Part shown: piece after piece, positions 7,509-15,815 of the stretch
How positions within the stretch are numbered: the stretch's first letter is position 1
Layout of the letters: each line of letters begins with the position of its first letter
Virus record (IMG/VR): IMGVR_UViG_3300035670_004613
Location: 1-29,398 of that record
From: a virus
Direction: 5' to 3' (one strand)
DNA: 29,398 nt
Notes under the pieces: generated by a model
Told to the model about the DNA's origin: nothing
Databases searched by the model: none
Seen by the model: only the letters and a program-made list of their open reading frames with translations
Program-made: the position numbers and the translations under genes

Positions 7509-10500
7509 CACGCATTCAAGGCGCTGGCGGTGGCGGCGGTGGTAGTGGTGGCAAGGGCGGTAGCGGAACAGCAGCCCGCGGCCAAACTTTTGTGCCACGC
7601 GAAGCTGACGATTCACTGCAATCTCGGCAGTTAGCAAGCGTCACAGATTTGCTTTGTGAAGGCGAAATTGCGGGCTTTGATACCCCAACGCCTGAAAACA
7701 GCGTTTACCTAGACGGCACGCCTCTGTATCAAGGGGACAGGTCAAACTTCACAGGTGCCAGATTCAACTGGTTGCCTGGCACGCAAGTCCAAGCATGGAA
7801 CGCTTTTGCATCATCGACTGGACCTGATGGCGGCACCATCGAATCCGAGCAGGCAGTCAATGCTGAAGTCGTTAATGCGACGCCTGTTGTCCGAACAATT
7901 ACGGACACAAATGTAAAACGCGCACGGGTAACGATTCAAATCCCAGCGCTGCAGATCATCCAAAACAATGGCAACATCGTTGGTCATGAGGTAGCAATCA
8001 CCATCCGTGTTCAATACAACGGCGGTGGTTACAACATCGTCTTTGATGAGACGATTCGCGGCAAGACAACAAATAGCTATTTGAAAGACTATGAGTTCAA
8101 CCTGACCGGTGCATTTCCTGTCGATATTCAGGTGCGCCGCGAAAGCGCAGATGAAACAAGTGCACGGCGTCAAAATCGCACATTTTGGTTTAGCTATACA
8201 GAGATCATCCTTGAAAAGTTCCGCTATCCCAATACTGCTTACGCTTTCCTGCAGCTTGATTCGCGCAACTTTGACAGCATCCCAAGCCGCAAGTATTTGA
8301 TCCGTGGCACAAAGGTACAACTGCCCAGTAATGCCATCGTTGACACCACAACCTACAAAGGCCGTGTCACCTATTCAGGCGTTTGGGATGGCACCTTTGG
8401 CGCTGCTACTTGGTGCTCTGATCCTGCTTGGTGCCTGTGGGATCTACTAACCAACACGCGCTACGGCGCAGGCATCCCAGCTAGCAGCCTTGATCGTTAC
8501 GACTTCTACGCGATCAGCCAATACTGCAACGCATTGGTAAGCAATGGCCGTGGCGGTCTCGAACCACGCTTTTCGTGCAACCTGCTGATCAATAACCGCG
8601 ATGAGGTTTATAACGTCATCCAAGAGTTTGTTGCTTTGTTCCGTGGCATTGCGTATTACGGCGCTGGTTCGCTTGTGGTGCTGCAAGACAAGCCCGCCGA
8701 TTCGCAATATCTGCTAACGCCTGCAAACGTTATCGATGGCCTGTTCAATTACAGCGGTTCATCGCAAAAGTCGCGCCATACAACAGCAACTGTCGCCTAC
8801 CAGAGCTACGAAAAGTTAGGCGAGGTTGTTTTTGAGTATGTCGAGTTGCCTGATGCGGTCGCCAAATACGGCATCATCAACAAAGACATCAAAGCCTTTG
8901 GCTGCTATTCACAAAGCCAAGCGCATCGCCTTGGCAAGTGGGCGTTGCTGGTCGAGCAAAATCTGACGGAGACCGTCACCTTCAGCGTTTCGATTGATTC
9001 GGGCATCATCCTGCGTCCCGGCATGGTCATCGACATTGCCGATCCGATGCGCGGCGGTAGTCGTAAAGGTGGTCGCATCAGCTCTGCAACGACGACAGCA
9101 ATCACAACCGACGACACCAGCCTGACTATTGGCGCAGGCGGCACGCTTTCGGTGCTGTTGCCAACTGGTTTGGTCGAGACCCGTAGCGTCAGCAGCGTCA
9201 GCTCTGGTGTGGTCACGGTCAGCTCTGCATTTAGCGAAGCGCCAAACCCTGAAAGCATCTGGGTGGCGCAAGAAACTGGCCTGCAAACTCAGCAGTTTCG
9301 TGTTGTCACTGTTGCTGAATCCGAAGATGGGGTTTATGGCATCACTGCACTGGCCTACAACGGCACGATCTACAACGCAATCGAGCAGAACCTCACGATT
9401 CAAACCCGTGATATCAGCAACCTGTCGGCCATCCCAGATCCACCAACAAGCATCAACGGCACTGAGCACCTTTACGTTGACGGGCAAAACGTTCGTACTG
9501 CGTTTGACCTGAGCTGGATTGCGCCACGGCAGCGCGTGCAGGGCTATGTGGTCAACTATCGCCTCGGCAACAACAACTGGGAGCAGATTCAGACCAACTC
9601 ACCCAGCACCCGTATCAACGGTCTTGATGCTGGCACACTGCAGATCTCTATTCAAGCCGTCAACAGCATTGGCCGCAGCAGCACGCCCGCAAGTGCCACG
9701 TTCACGCTGGTTGGCAAAACCGAGCCGCCTGGCAACGTCCAGAACCTGACATTCGAGCCAATCAATGCAAATAGTGCACGCCTGCGCTGGGATGCAACGG
9801 TTGACCTTGATGTGCGCGTCGGTGGCCGTGTCTACATCCGCCACACCAACCTGATTGATGGCTCTGGCACTTGGAGCAACAGCGTTGACCTGATCCCTGC
9901 GATTGCTGGTTACAACACTGAGGCGATTGTGCCATTGGTCGAAGGTGAGATTCTGGTCAAGTTTGAAGATGATGGCGGCAGGCAAAGCACAGCAGAAGCC
10001 AGCGTCATCGTTGACTTCCCCAATGCTCTGGGCAACCTGCTGGTTCAAAGCCGCCGCGAAGATGCGGATGTGCCGCCGTATCAAGGCAACAAAACCGATG
10101 TGTTCTACAGCGAAGAGTTCGACGCGCTGGTGATCGATGGCGATGCGCTGCTCGATGCGATTGCTGATTTTGACCTGATCAGCAGCATGGACTATCTCGG
10201 TGATATCCAAGCCGAGGGCACCTATGAGTTCGCCAACACGCTTGACCTTGAGGCGGTGTATTCGCTCGACCTGAGCCGCTTCTTTGTCACTGCTGGCTTC
10301 TTCCCCAATGACCTGATCGACAGCCGCACGGGCGAAGTTGACACATGGGCTGATTGGGATGGCGCCATCGTCAACCGTGTCAATGCCTCGCTGTACCTGC
10401 GCCGCACCAATGATGATCCTGCTGGCACGCCAACATGGTCAGGCTGGCAAGAGTTCGTCAATGGCACCTTCCTTGGCCGTGGCTTCCAGTTCAAGAGCGT

Positions 10501-10846
10501 CTTAACCAGCAGCGACCCAGCGCAGAACATCCTGATCGATCAGCTTGGCTATGAGGCCACCTTCCAAAGGCGTAGCGAGCAGTCGGCTGGTGTTGTAACC
10601 AGTGGCGCTGGCACCTATTCGGTCACGTTCGCCAATCGGTTCTTTACGGGCACATCCGTGCTGGGTGGCGTCAATAGCAGCTTGCCCAGCATTGGCATCG
10701 TGGCGCAGAACATGGCAACAGGTGACTACTTCAATGTCACCAACGTGACGGCGACAGGCTTTGATGTGACGTTCAGGAACAGCGGTGGTACGGCAGTGAG
10801 TCGGGATTTCCTATGGACTGCAGTTGGATTTGGCAGGGGCGCTTAA
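7505..10846 (+). CDS. Central tail tip / host specificity protein, lambda gpJ-like
   Basis: At 1113 residues this is the largest gene in the window. After a glycine-rich start, residues about 35-640 carry the conserved J-type tip architecture: ASVTDLLCEGEIAGF, SVYLDGTPL, the NTAYAFLQLDSRNFDSIPSRKYLIRGTKV block, and LRPGMVIDIADPMRGG. Residues about 640-740 and 741-845 form two fibronectin type III-like repeats (DPPTSINGTEHL..., EPPGNVQNLTF...). The C-terminal about 260 residues are a cyanophage-style region including YQGNKTDVFYSEEFDALVIDGD and a beta-rich end that may carry receptor contacts. It is probably the last protein of the tail hub operon. A 23-nt gap separates it from the side fibre. 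Confidence 0.9.
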   Translation: MTRIQGAGGGGGGSGGKGGSGTAARGQTFVPREADDSLQSRQLASVTDLLCEGEIAGFDTPTPENSVYLDGTPLYQGDRSNFTGARFNWLPGTQVQAWNAFASSTGPDGGTIESEQAVNAEVVNATPVVRTITDTNVKRARVTIQIPALQIIQNNGNIVGHEVAITIRVQYNGGGYNIVFDETIRGKTTNSYLKDYEFNLTGAFPVDIQVRRESADETSARRQNRTFWFSYTEIILEKFRYPNTAYAFLQLDSRNFDSIPSRKYLIRGTKVQLPSNAIVDTTTYKGRVTYSGVWDGTFGAATWCSDPAWCLWDLLTNTRYGAGIPASSLDRYDFYAISQYCNALVSNGRGGLEPRFSCNLLINNRDEVYNVIQEFVALFRGIAYYGAGSLVVLQDKPADSQYLLTPANVIDGLFNYSGSSQKSRHTTATVAYQSYEKLGEVVFEYVELPDAVAKYGIINKDIKAFGCYSQSQAHRLGKWALLVEQNLTETVTFSVSIDSGIILRPGMVIDIADPMRGGSRKGGRISSATTTAITTDDTSLTIGAGGTLSVLLPTGLVETRSVSSVSSGVVTVSSAFSEAPNPESIWVAQETGLQTQQFRVVTVAESEDGVYGITALAYNGTIYNAIEQNLTIQTRDISNLSAIPDPPTSINGTEHLYVDGQNVRTAFDLSWIAPRQRVQGYVVNYRLGNNNWEQIQTNSPSTRINGLDAGTLQISIQAVNSIGRSSTPASATFTLVGKTEPPGNVQNLTFEPINANSARLRWDATVDLDVRVGGRVYIRHTNLIDGSGTWSNSVDLIPAIAGYNTEAIVPLVEGEILVKFEDDGGRQSTAEASVIVDFPNALGNLLVQSRREDADVPPYQGNKTDVFYSEEFDALVIDGDALLDAIADFDLISSMDYLGDIQAEGTYEFANTLDLEAVYSLDLSRFFVTAGFFPNDLIDSRTGEVDTWADWDGAIVNRVNASLYLRRTNDDPAGTPTWSGWQEFVNGTFLGRGFQFKSVLTSSDPAQNILIDQLGYEATFQRRSEQSAGVVTSGAGTYSVTFANRFFTGTSVLGGVNSSLPSIGIVAQNMATGDYFNVTNVTATGFDVTFRNSGGTAVSRDFLWTAVGFGRGA

Positions 10847-10869
10847 AGTAGAAGCAAAATGGCCTAGCT

Positions 10870-12369
10870 ATGGCACAACACGATTACGTCATTGCCAACG
10901 GCACTGGTGCTGCTGTCCGCTCTGACCTGAACAACGCGCTGGCAGCAATCGTTTCGACCAACGCTGGCACAACTGAGCCGACCACCACCTACGCACACAT
11001 GCTGTGGGCGGATACGACGGCCAACCAGCTCAAGCTGCGCAATGCCGCAAACAACGCATGGATCGTGCTGCGTGACCTTGATGGCGATCTGGTGCTGGGT
11101 GATGGCAGTGCTGCAACGCCGAGCCTGCAGTTCAGCACATCGGGCACGGACACTGGTTTGTACAGCCCCGGCGCTGATCAGGTTGCGGTTAGTACGGGTG
11201 GCACTGAGCGTGTTGAGTGGGGTGCCAGCGAAGTTGTCTTTAACGACGGAGGTGAAAACTACGACTTCCGCATCGAAGGTGATACTAACTCGACCTTGTT
11301 TTTTGTTGATGCATCAGCAGATACTGTCGAGATCAATGGCGATGTAACAATCACCGACAAAATTATTCATAGCGGAGATACCAACACGGCAATTCGATTC
11401 CCTGCTGCAGATACGGTTTCTGTTGAGGTTGATGGCGGTGAGGCACTTCGCGTTGATAGCTCCAAGAGGCTGTTGGCTGGCACATCTACAAGCCGCAGCA
11501 CTGCCATCTCAGATCCACTCTTTCAAGTAGAGGGTACAACGTACGGCGGATCATCGATGCAGATGATTTGCAACAGTGCCGCTGATGCTTTTACTTGTGC
11601 TCACCTAGCGTTCGGCAGGAGCAAAACCACGGCAATAGGTGGCACTGGACAAGTCGCAAATGGAGATCGACTTGGCGCGATTTCTTGGAATGGTGCTCAA
11701 AACTCAACGCTTGCTAGTATTGCTGGCTTGATTGAGTGCTATGTAGACGGCGAGGTACAAACAGCCGGTGATACCACCGACATGCCGGGCAGGCTCGTCT
11801 TCAGCACAACCGCCGATGGAGCGAGTAGCCCGACGGAGCGGATGAGGATTACGAGTGATGGTCAAATGCTGGTAGGCGGTACTGCTGCTGCAGGAAACTC
11901 TAATAATGTAATCCAATTAGGCAAATATGGTGCAGCTATTGCATTTGGAAACTCAAGCACTTCAGGAAACGTAACAGCTGTTGAGTTTTATCGGGGAACC
12001 ACCAAGGTTGGAGAGATTTATACCACTGGAACATCATCTACAACATATTCCACGTCTTCCGACTATCGCCTAAAAGAAAACGTTGTTCCACTTCATAACG
12101 CGGTAAATAGAGTAAACAGCCTTAAACCTTGTCGTTTTAATTTTATTTCAGATCCTGATATTGTTATTGACGGCTTCTTGGCACATGAAGCACAGACTGT
12201 TGTACCTGAAGCAATTAAAGGCGTAAAAGATGAAGTAGACGCCGACGGCAACCCCATCTACCAAGGCATCGACCAGTCCAAGCTGGTGCCTCTGCTGACT
12301 GCTGCGCTGCAGGAAGCGTTGGCTGAGATCGAATCCCTCAAGGTTCGTGTTACCGCGCTAGAGGCATAA
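10870..12369 (+). CDS. Side tail fibre with C-terminal intramolecular chaperone (peptidase S74)
   Basis: This 499-residue protein begins MAQHDYVIANGTGAAVRSDL, a virion-attachment start I recognise from cyanophage fibres. The shaft (residues about 80-330) is beta-rich, with repeats of the type GTDTGLYSPG.DQVAVSTGG and ADTVEINGDVTI. Residues about 396-499 are the S74 domain: SSDYRLKENVVPL supplies the Ser-Lys pair expected to cleave the chaperone off after trimerisation, followed by GFLAHEAQTVVPEA and a terminal coiled coil (EALAEIESLKVRVTALEA). The DNA for residues about 340-455 is visibly richer in A/T than both flanks, suggesting an exchanged cassette. It begins 23 nt after the J-like gene. 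Confidence 0.88.
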   Translation: MAQHDYVIANGTGAAVRSDLNNALAAIVSTNAGTTEPTTTYAHMLWADTTANQLKLRNAANNAWIVLRDLDGDLVLGDGSAATPSLQFSTSGTDTGLYSPGADQVAVSTGGTERVEWGASEVVFNDGGENYDFRIEGDTNSTLFFVDASADTVEINGDVTITDKIIHSGDTNTAIRFPAADTVSVEVDGGEALRVDSSKRLLAGTSTSRSTAISDPLFQVEGTTYGGSSMQMICNSAADAFTCAHLAFGRSKTTAIGGTGQVANGDRLGAISWNGAQNSTLASIAGLIECYVDGEVQTAGDTTDMPGRLVFSTTADGASSPTERMRITSDGQMLVGGTAAAGNSNNVIQLGKYGAAIAFGNSSTSGNVTAVEFYRGTTKVGEIYTTGTSSTTYSTSSDYRLKENVVPLHNAVNRVNSLKPCRFNFISDPDIVIDGFLAHEAQTVVPEAIKGVKDEVDADGNPIYQGIDQSKLVPLLTAALQEALAEIESLKVRVTALEA

Positions 12370-12382
12370 GTCCTACTCACTA

Positions 12383-12883
12383 ATGGACATCATCCTTCAC
12401 CTAGGCGGGAACATCGCCAGAGCGCATACAGCCGCAAAGCTGGCGCAGGCATTTCCCAGCGCCAAAGTGGTGGTCTCGTCTGAGTTGGGTGATGTCCAAG
12501 CGATCTACAACAGCTACGGCATCACCGCTGATCGCGTCACCATCGACATGGAGGCATGGGACACCGTAACCAATTTCACCCACACCTACAAACTGTTGCA
12601 AGGAATGGGCTGCACACGCCTGTTCGTCGTAACAGACCAGTTCCACACCTACCGTTCAATGCTGATCGCGTTGTGCGTCTGGGGCGCTCGTGTGCCGATC
12701 TACATCTGCCCGCATGACTACAGCACAAGCACAGGCGACGAACGCATCGCTGCGTGGAACTTTATCCGCGCCTTGCTGTGGCGACTCACTGGAGTGCTGT
12801 TGTACGAGAAAAGCATCAAAGAAGCCCGCGCCCAGTACTTCACACCGTCAAATGGTCATAGTCTTATCGAGATCGGAATCTGA
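12383..12883 (+). CDS. DUF218 / YdcF-like protein
   Basis: This 166-residue protein has the fold markers of the DUF218 (YdcF/SanA) group: an N-terminal glycine loop LHLGGN, an AKVVVSSELG strand, a D..A-DTVTNFTHTY segment matching the family's 'a.nT.eN' motif, and LFVVTDQFHTYRSMLIA matching 'VTs.fHm.Ra'. Characterised members are linked to envelope processes or nucleotide binding, but the reaction is unknown. It lies between the fibre gene and the lysis cluster, so a late role in cell-envelope modification is possible. I have seen similar proteins in cyanophage genomes. No signal peptide is visible, so it is likely cytoplasmic. Confidence 0.7.
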   Translation: MDIILHLGGNIARAHTAAKLAQAFPSAKVVVSSELGDVQAIYNSYGITADRVTIDMEAWDTVTNFTHTYKLLQGMGCTRLFVVTDQFHTYRSMLIALCVWGARVPIYICPHDYSTSTGDERIAAWNFIRALLWRLTGVLLYEKSIKEARAQYFTPSNGHSLIEIGI

Positions 12884-12885
12884 CA

Positions 12886-13023
12886 ATGGCCGTTCGCAGC
12901 AAACAGGGCACCGCCCGCATTGAGCACCAGCCTGGTCCGCCTAAAACAACCAGCATCGGTTACGGCCAACACAGCCGTCCACGTCGTCGCGGGAAGAAGC
13001 CTCGCCGAGGCCAAGGTCGCTAA
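12886..13023 (+). CDS. Small basic protein (45 residues), cyanophage-type
   Basis: ATG 12886 opens a 45-codon frame ending at TAA 13021-13023. The product starts MAVRSKQGTARIEHQPG and ends RRRGKKPRRGQGR, and it is very rich in arginine, lysine, glycine and glutamine, with no predicted helix or membrane segment. I recognise this 'MAVRSK..TARIEH.PG...K....GQG' layout as a recurrent small protein of cyanophages. It starts 3 nt after the DUF218 gene stops. It may bind nucleic acid because of its charge, but no function is known to me. Its short length makes it easy to miss. Confidence 0.68.
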   Translation: MAVRSKQGTARIEHQPGPPKTTSIGYGQHSRPRRRGKKPRRGQGR

Positions 13024-13049
13024 ATTGGATACATGCCAGGTCGAAGCCG

Positions 13050-13298
13050 ATGCACCCTGATCACGAGCCGGATGGCTCCATCATTGGCAAGGTGCTGATG
13101 GCAGTTTCGGCGCCCATCATCGTGGGTGCCACTGGCCTGTTTCTGCAGCAGCAAGCGAACTTTGCACGCCTTGACGAACGGCTGAGTCAGATGGCAGCAG
13201 ATGTGCAGGAAATCAAAAGCGATACTCGCCAGCAATGGATGTCGCTAGATTCAAGAGTGCGGCAGCTTGAAATCGGTTACCGCAAAGCTGGCTTCTGA
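13050..13298 (+). CDS. Small membrane protein, candidate holin
   Basis: This 82-residue protein has one hydrophobic segment at about residues 12-33 (GKVLMAVSAPIIVGATGLFL). It is followed by a coiled-coil-like amphipathic region rich in Q, E and R (QQQANFARLDERLSQMAADVQEIKSDTRQ). A short acidic N-terminus, one membrane helix and a cytoplasmic coiled coil recall XhlA-type phage lysis accessory proteins. It lies three genes upstream of the endolysin, with another small hydrophobic protein between, so a holin or holin-regulator role fits. There is no strong family signature and a structural role cannot be excluded. Confidence 0.6.
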   Translation: MHPDHEPDGSIIGKVLMAVSAPIIVGATGLFLQQQANFARLDERLSQMAADVQEIKSDTRQQWMSLDSRVRQLEIGYRKAGF

Positions 13299-13304
13299 AT
13301 CATC

Positions 13305-13445
13305 ATGGACTTCCTTTCTCATCCTGCTTTCTGGATTGTTGTTGCGGCTGCTTCTGAGCTGATCGCTCTGAGCCCGCTGAAGAGCAACAGCGTTGTGCAG
13401 CTTGTCTTTCAAATCCTGAACCTGCTGAAAGCAAAAAAGCGCTGA
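13305..13445 (+). CDS. Small hydrophobic protein (46 residues), lysis cluster
   Basis: ATG 13305 opens a 46-codon frame, MDFLSHPAFWIVVAAASELI..., ending LKAKKR at TGA 13443-13445. Residues about 7-25 form a membrane-length hydrophobic helix, followed by a short amphipathic helix (SVVQLVFQILNLLK) and a basic end. It begins 6 nt after the candidate holin. The last codons read GCA AAA AAG CGC TGA, a slippery heptamer placed so that a -1 shift enters the downstream open frame (see separate entries). A holin, antiholin or membrane anchor role is plausible, but I know no characterised homologue. Confidence 0.6.
   Translation: MDFLSHPAFWIVVAAASELIALSPLKSNSVVQLVFQILNLLKAKKR
13433..13439 (+). promoter_or_regulatory. 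Candidate -1 frameshift site (A AAA AAG) in the lysis cluster
   Basis: The codons of the 46-residue gene read GCA AAA AAG CGC TGA, so A AAA AAG lies in the X XXY YYZ register two codons before the stop. A -1 shift continues as GCG CTG ATT CGC into a frame open to TGA 13700-13702. That frame has no ATG near its start. A AAA AAG is among the most efficient bacterial slippery heptamers. The site may be coincidental if the downstream gene simply uses a CTG or ATT start. Confidence 0.45.
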
Positions 13446-13702
13446 TTCGCTTTGGCAAGCCGCTTTGGGAGCGGCGTTTAGAGCAAGCCATCCGGCAATG
13501 GTGGTTTGAGCTGACGCTGCCTGCAAAGCTGGATCAAGCCGAGGCGGAGTGGCACGCAACACAGCCTCCGATGACACTTGAGCCGATCATTGTCGAGCAT
13601 CCGATTGATGATGAACTGCAAACTGGCGAAAGCCGCTTATTAGGCGGCGCAATGTCCATCCATGCACCGTGGCACCGTGGCGAAGACACCAGTCAGACTT
13701 GA
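13442..13702 (+). CDS. Hypothetical protein lacking a normal start (frameshift extension or CTG/ATT start)
   Basis: An open frame encodes about 86 residues starting LIRFGKPLWERRLEQAIRQW and continuing WWFELTLPAKLDQAEAEW, TQPPMTLEPIIVEHP, ending RGEDTSQT at TGA 13702. The composition is that of a real soluble protein, but no ATG, GTG or TTG lies at its 5' end. The first usable ATG is about 40 codons in, at MTLEP. Three explanations fit: translation by -1 frameshift at 13433-13439, giving a 132-residue membrane-anchored fusion; a rare CTG start at 13442 or ATT start at 13445 overlapping the upstream stop; or loss of an ATG that relatives may keep. It overlaps the endolysin start. Function is unknown. 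Confidence 0.5.
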   Translation: MIRFGKPLWERRLEQAIRQWWFELTLPAKLDQAEAEWHATQPPMTLEPIIVEHPIDDELQTGESRLLGGAMSIHAPWHRGEDTSQT

Positions 13703-14753
13703 GGCATTGTTTCGCTACTGGCGCGGGTTGCCGCATCAGGCCGCGGCCATCGTCGAGCTTGAGCAGGAACTGCTAAAGGCGGCGCCTGATTTGCTGAATA
13801 GAGATCAGCCATGGTTCAGCACTTGGAGCCAAGACGGCAAGCAGGCTGACCTAGGCGATGCGCTCAAGCTGATTCAGCAGTTCGAGGGCTGCCATCTTGA
13901 GGCGTACAAATGCCCAGCAGGCGTATGGACAATCGGTTGGGGAACTACCCGCTACACCGATGGCCGCAAGGTAAAGCAAGGCGACAAGATCAACCGCGTC
14001 GAGGCAGACATGCTTCTGCGGCAAGAGGTTGACCGTATCGCCGAGCGGCTGCGTATCACCGTGCCGCGGTGGCAAGAGCTGCAAGACCATCAGAAGTCTG
14101 CACTCATCAGCTTTGCCTACAACCTAGGCGCCAACTTTTACGGCACTGCTGGCTTTGAGACGATCACCGCCAAACTGCGCGATGGCAAGTGGGATGAGGT
14201 GCCTGCGGCATTGCTGCTGTATCGCAACCCTGGCAGCAGCTTTGAAGCTGGTCTAAAGCGCCGCCGTGAAGCAGAAGGCAAGCTATGGAGCAAAGGCCAC
14301 CTGCGGCCAGTCGAAACGCAGCAGCAACCGGCCAAACTATCACCCAGTAGCCCGTTCAGTGCACGCATCACCCCGCACATCCGCATTGGTGAGTTTGCGC
14401 TTGACCAAGAGGCGCGCAGGTTCGACCACCAGCATCAGATCGACACCGCCGCCGAGCTGGCAGCATTCCTTGAGCGTGTGCGCGGCGCGTTCGGCGGCAA
14501 GCCCATTGTCATTACAAGCGGCTACAGGCCACCAGCAATCAATCGTTCAGTTGGTGGTGCCAGCGCGTCGGAGCACTTGTACAACGCTCCCGGTATCGGA
14601 GCTGTGGACTTTTTTGTCCATGGCGCCGATATTTACAAGGTTCAAGACTGGTGCGTAAAGAACTGGCCGTATAGCACCGGTCTAGGCGCGCCCAAGGGCT
14701 TCGTGCATCTAGGAATACGCCAAGGCAGGCCGAGACTCACTTGGCCTTATTAG
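13662..14753 (+). CDS. Two-domain endolysin: GH24 muramidase + M15 peptidase
   Basis: This protein is up to 363 residues. A GTG at 13677 (VAKTPVRLEALFRYW) is an alternative start, and neither start has a clear ribosome site. Residues about 65-205 form a GH24 lysozyme with the catalytic E-8-C-5-T pattern (E75 in FEGCHLEAYKC, C84, T90 in VWTIGWGTT), the variant that carries Cys where T4 lysozyme has Asp. Residues about 240-363 form a peptidase M15-type carboxypeptidase: VITSGYRPPAINR, the metal-site SEHLYNAPGIGAVDF and the late FVHLGIR histidine. It should cut both glycan and peptide bonds of peptidoglycan at lysis. The fusion is notable because many phages carry only one activity. No signal peptide is visible, so it needs a holin. 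Confidence 0.85.
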   Translation: MHRGTVAKTPVRLEALFRYWRGLPHQAAAIVELEQELLKAAPDLLNRDQPWFSTWSQDGKQADLGDALKLIQQFEGCHLEAYKCPAGVWTIGWGTTRYTDGRKVKQGDKINRVEADMLLRQEVDRIAERLRITVPRWQELQDHQKSALISFAYNLGANFYGTAGFETITAKLRDGKWDEVPAALLLYRNPGSSFEAGLKRRREAEGKLWSKGHLRPVETQQQPAKLSPSSPFSARITPHIRIGEFALDQEARRFDHQHQIDTAAELAAFLERVRGAFGGKPIVITSGYRPPAINRSVGGASASEHLYNAPGIGAVDFFVHGADIYKVQDWCVKNWPYSTGLGAPKGFVHLGIRQGRPRLTWPY

Positions 14754-14781
14754 ACTCTTCGTGTAAGCCGCTACAAACGGC

Positions 14782-15636
14782 ATGGCGATCACCATTAAAA
14801 GGCTGACGCCTGAACTGTTAGAAGTTCGCATACCGTATCACAGCTTTAAGGACACCACAACCTTTTTGCTGGCATCCGACATCCATTTGGATAATCCCAA
14901 GTGTGACCGCAAGCTATTCCTGCAGCATCTTGACGAGTGCCGCGCCATCAATGGCAAGGCACTTTTTTTTGGCGATGTCATGTGCCTCATGCAGGGCAAG
15001 AAAGACCGCCGCGGCAGCAAAGGCGACATCAGGCCAGAGCATCTTGGCGGCAACTACTTTGACCTTGTGTTCCGCGAATCGGCTGACCTGCTGAAGCCTT
15101 ATGGCGACATGATCCTAATGATGGGTGACGGCAACCATGAAACCGCTGTCCTCAACAATCAAGAGATTGACCCGCTAGAAAACGTAGTCCGGCTGATGCG
15201 TAATGATGGCGCCATTACCGAACACATGGGCTATCAAGGCTTTGTGCGGTTTGTCTTCCATCAAGAAGAGCAAGGCTGCGTCAGGACGTGCACGCTGTTC
15301 TTCCATCACGGTGCATGGGGCGGCATCGTCACCAAAGGCACCATGGGCGGCGGACGCTATTCGCAGATTGCGCCTGATGCTGACATCGTGCTTAATGGCC
15401 ACAACCACGAGCGCAGCATGGTCGCACATCCGTGCTACCGCATCAATGCCAACGGCAAGGCATGGATTGAACAGCGCTGGCACCTGCAAACCGGCACCTA
15501 CAAGCAAGAGTTTGGCGCTACTGGCGGCTGGGCGATTGAGCGGATTGTGATGCCCAAGAGCCTTGGCGGGATATGGCTGACACTGCAACCACGCAAGCGC
15601 GGTGGTGTTGACATCGCCTGCAGCCCGACCGTATGA
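14782..15636 (+). CDS. Calcineurin-like metallophosphoesterase
   Basis: This 284-residue protein has the full metallophosphoesterase motif series: D33-x-H35 in ASDIHLD, GD at 64-65 (LFFGDVM), GNHE at 117-120 (MMGDGNHETA), H175/H176 (LFFHHGAWGG) and GHNHE at 206-210. Such enzymes bind two metal ions and hydrolyse phosphomono- or diesters; the substrate cannot be read from sequence. It follows the endolysin by 28 nt and overlaps the next small gene as ATGA. Phage relatives act as phosphatases, nucleases or DNA-repair factors, so host nucleic-acid turnover or signal removal are possibilities only. Confidence 0.8.
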   Translation: MAITIKRLTPELLEVRIPYHSFKDTTTFLLASDIHLDNPKCDRKLFLQHLDECRAINGKALFFGDVMCLMQGKKDRRGSKGDIRPEHLGGNYFDLVFRESADLLKPYGDMILMMGDGNHETAVLNNQEIDPLENVVRLMRNDGAITEHMGYQGFVRFVFHQEEQGCVRTCTLFFHHGAWGGIVTKGTMGGGRYSQIAPDADIVLNGHNHERSMVAHPCYRINANGKAWIEQRWHLQTGTYKQEFGATGGWAIERIVMPKSLGGIWLTLQPRKRGGVDIACSPTV

Positions 15637-15815
15637 GGCAGTACGTCCTTGAGATTGAGTACACCATCGTTGTTGAAAGCGACAACGAAGACCCGCAAGA
15701 GGTATCAGATGACTTTGTGGCGCGGCTCACTGAGTTAGCGCCATCAAATGACCACATCTTGGGCTTAGCGGTCCAAGTGCTACCCATCCCCGAACTGCGT
15801 GGACCACTTGATTGA
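15633..15815 (+). CDS. Hypothetical 60-residue acidic protein
   Basis: The start overlaps the phosphoesterase stop as ATGA and the gene runs 60 codons. The product MRQYVLEIEYTIVVESDNED... is acidic, with a leading beta strand, a helix (PQEVSDDFVARLTELA) and a second strand (HILGLAVQVLPIPE). This is compatible with a small ferredoxin-like fold. I recognise no family. Tight coupling to the phosphoesterase gene and to the following HNH gene (17-nt overlap) is the main support for it being real. Confidence 0.55.
   Translation: MRQYVLEIEYTIVVESDNEDPQEVSDDFVARLTELAPSNDHILGLAVQVLPIPELRGPLD

Noticed and set aside
8909-10210. Long minus-strand frames under the J-like gene (8909-9487 and 9599-10210)
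   Set aside because: They lie fully inside a strongly supported plus-strand tail gene and show no domain or coherent composition.
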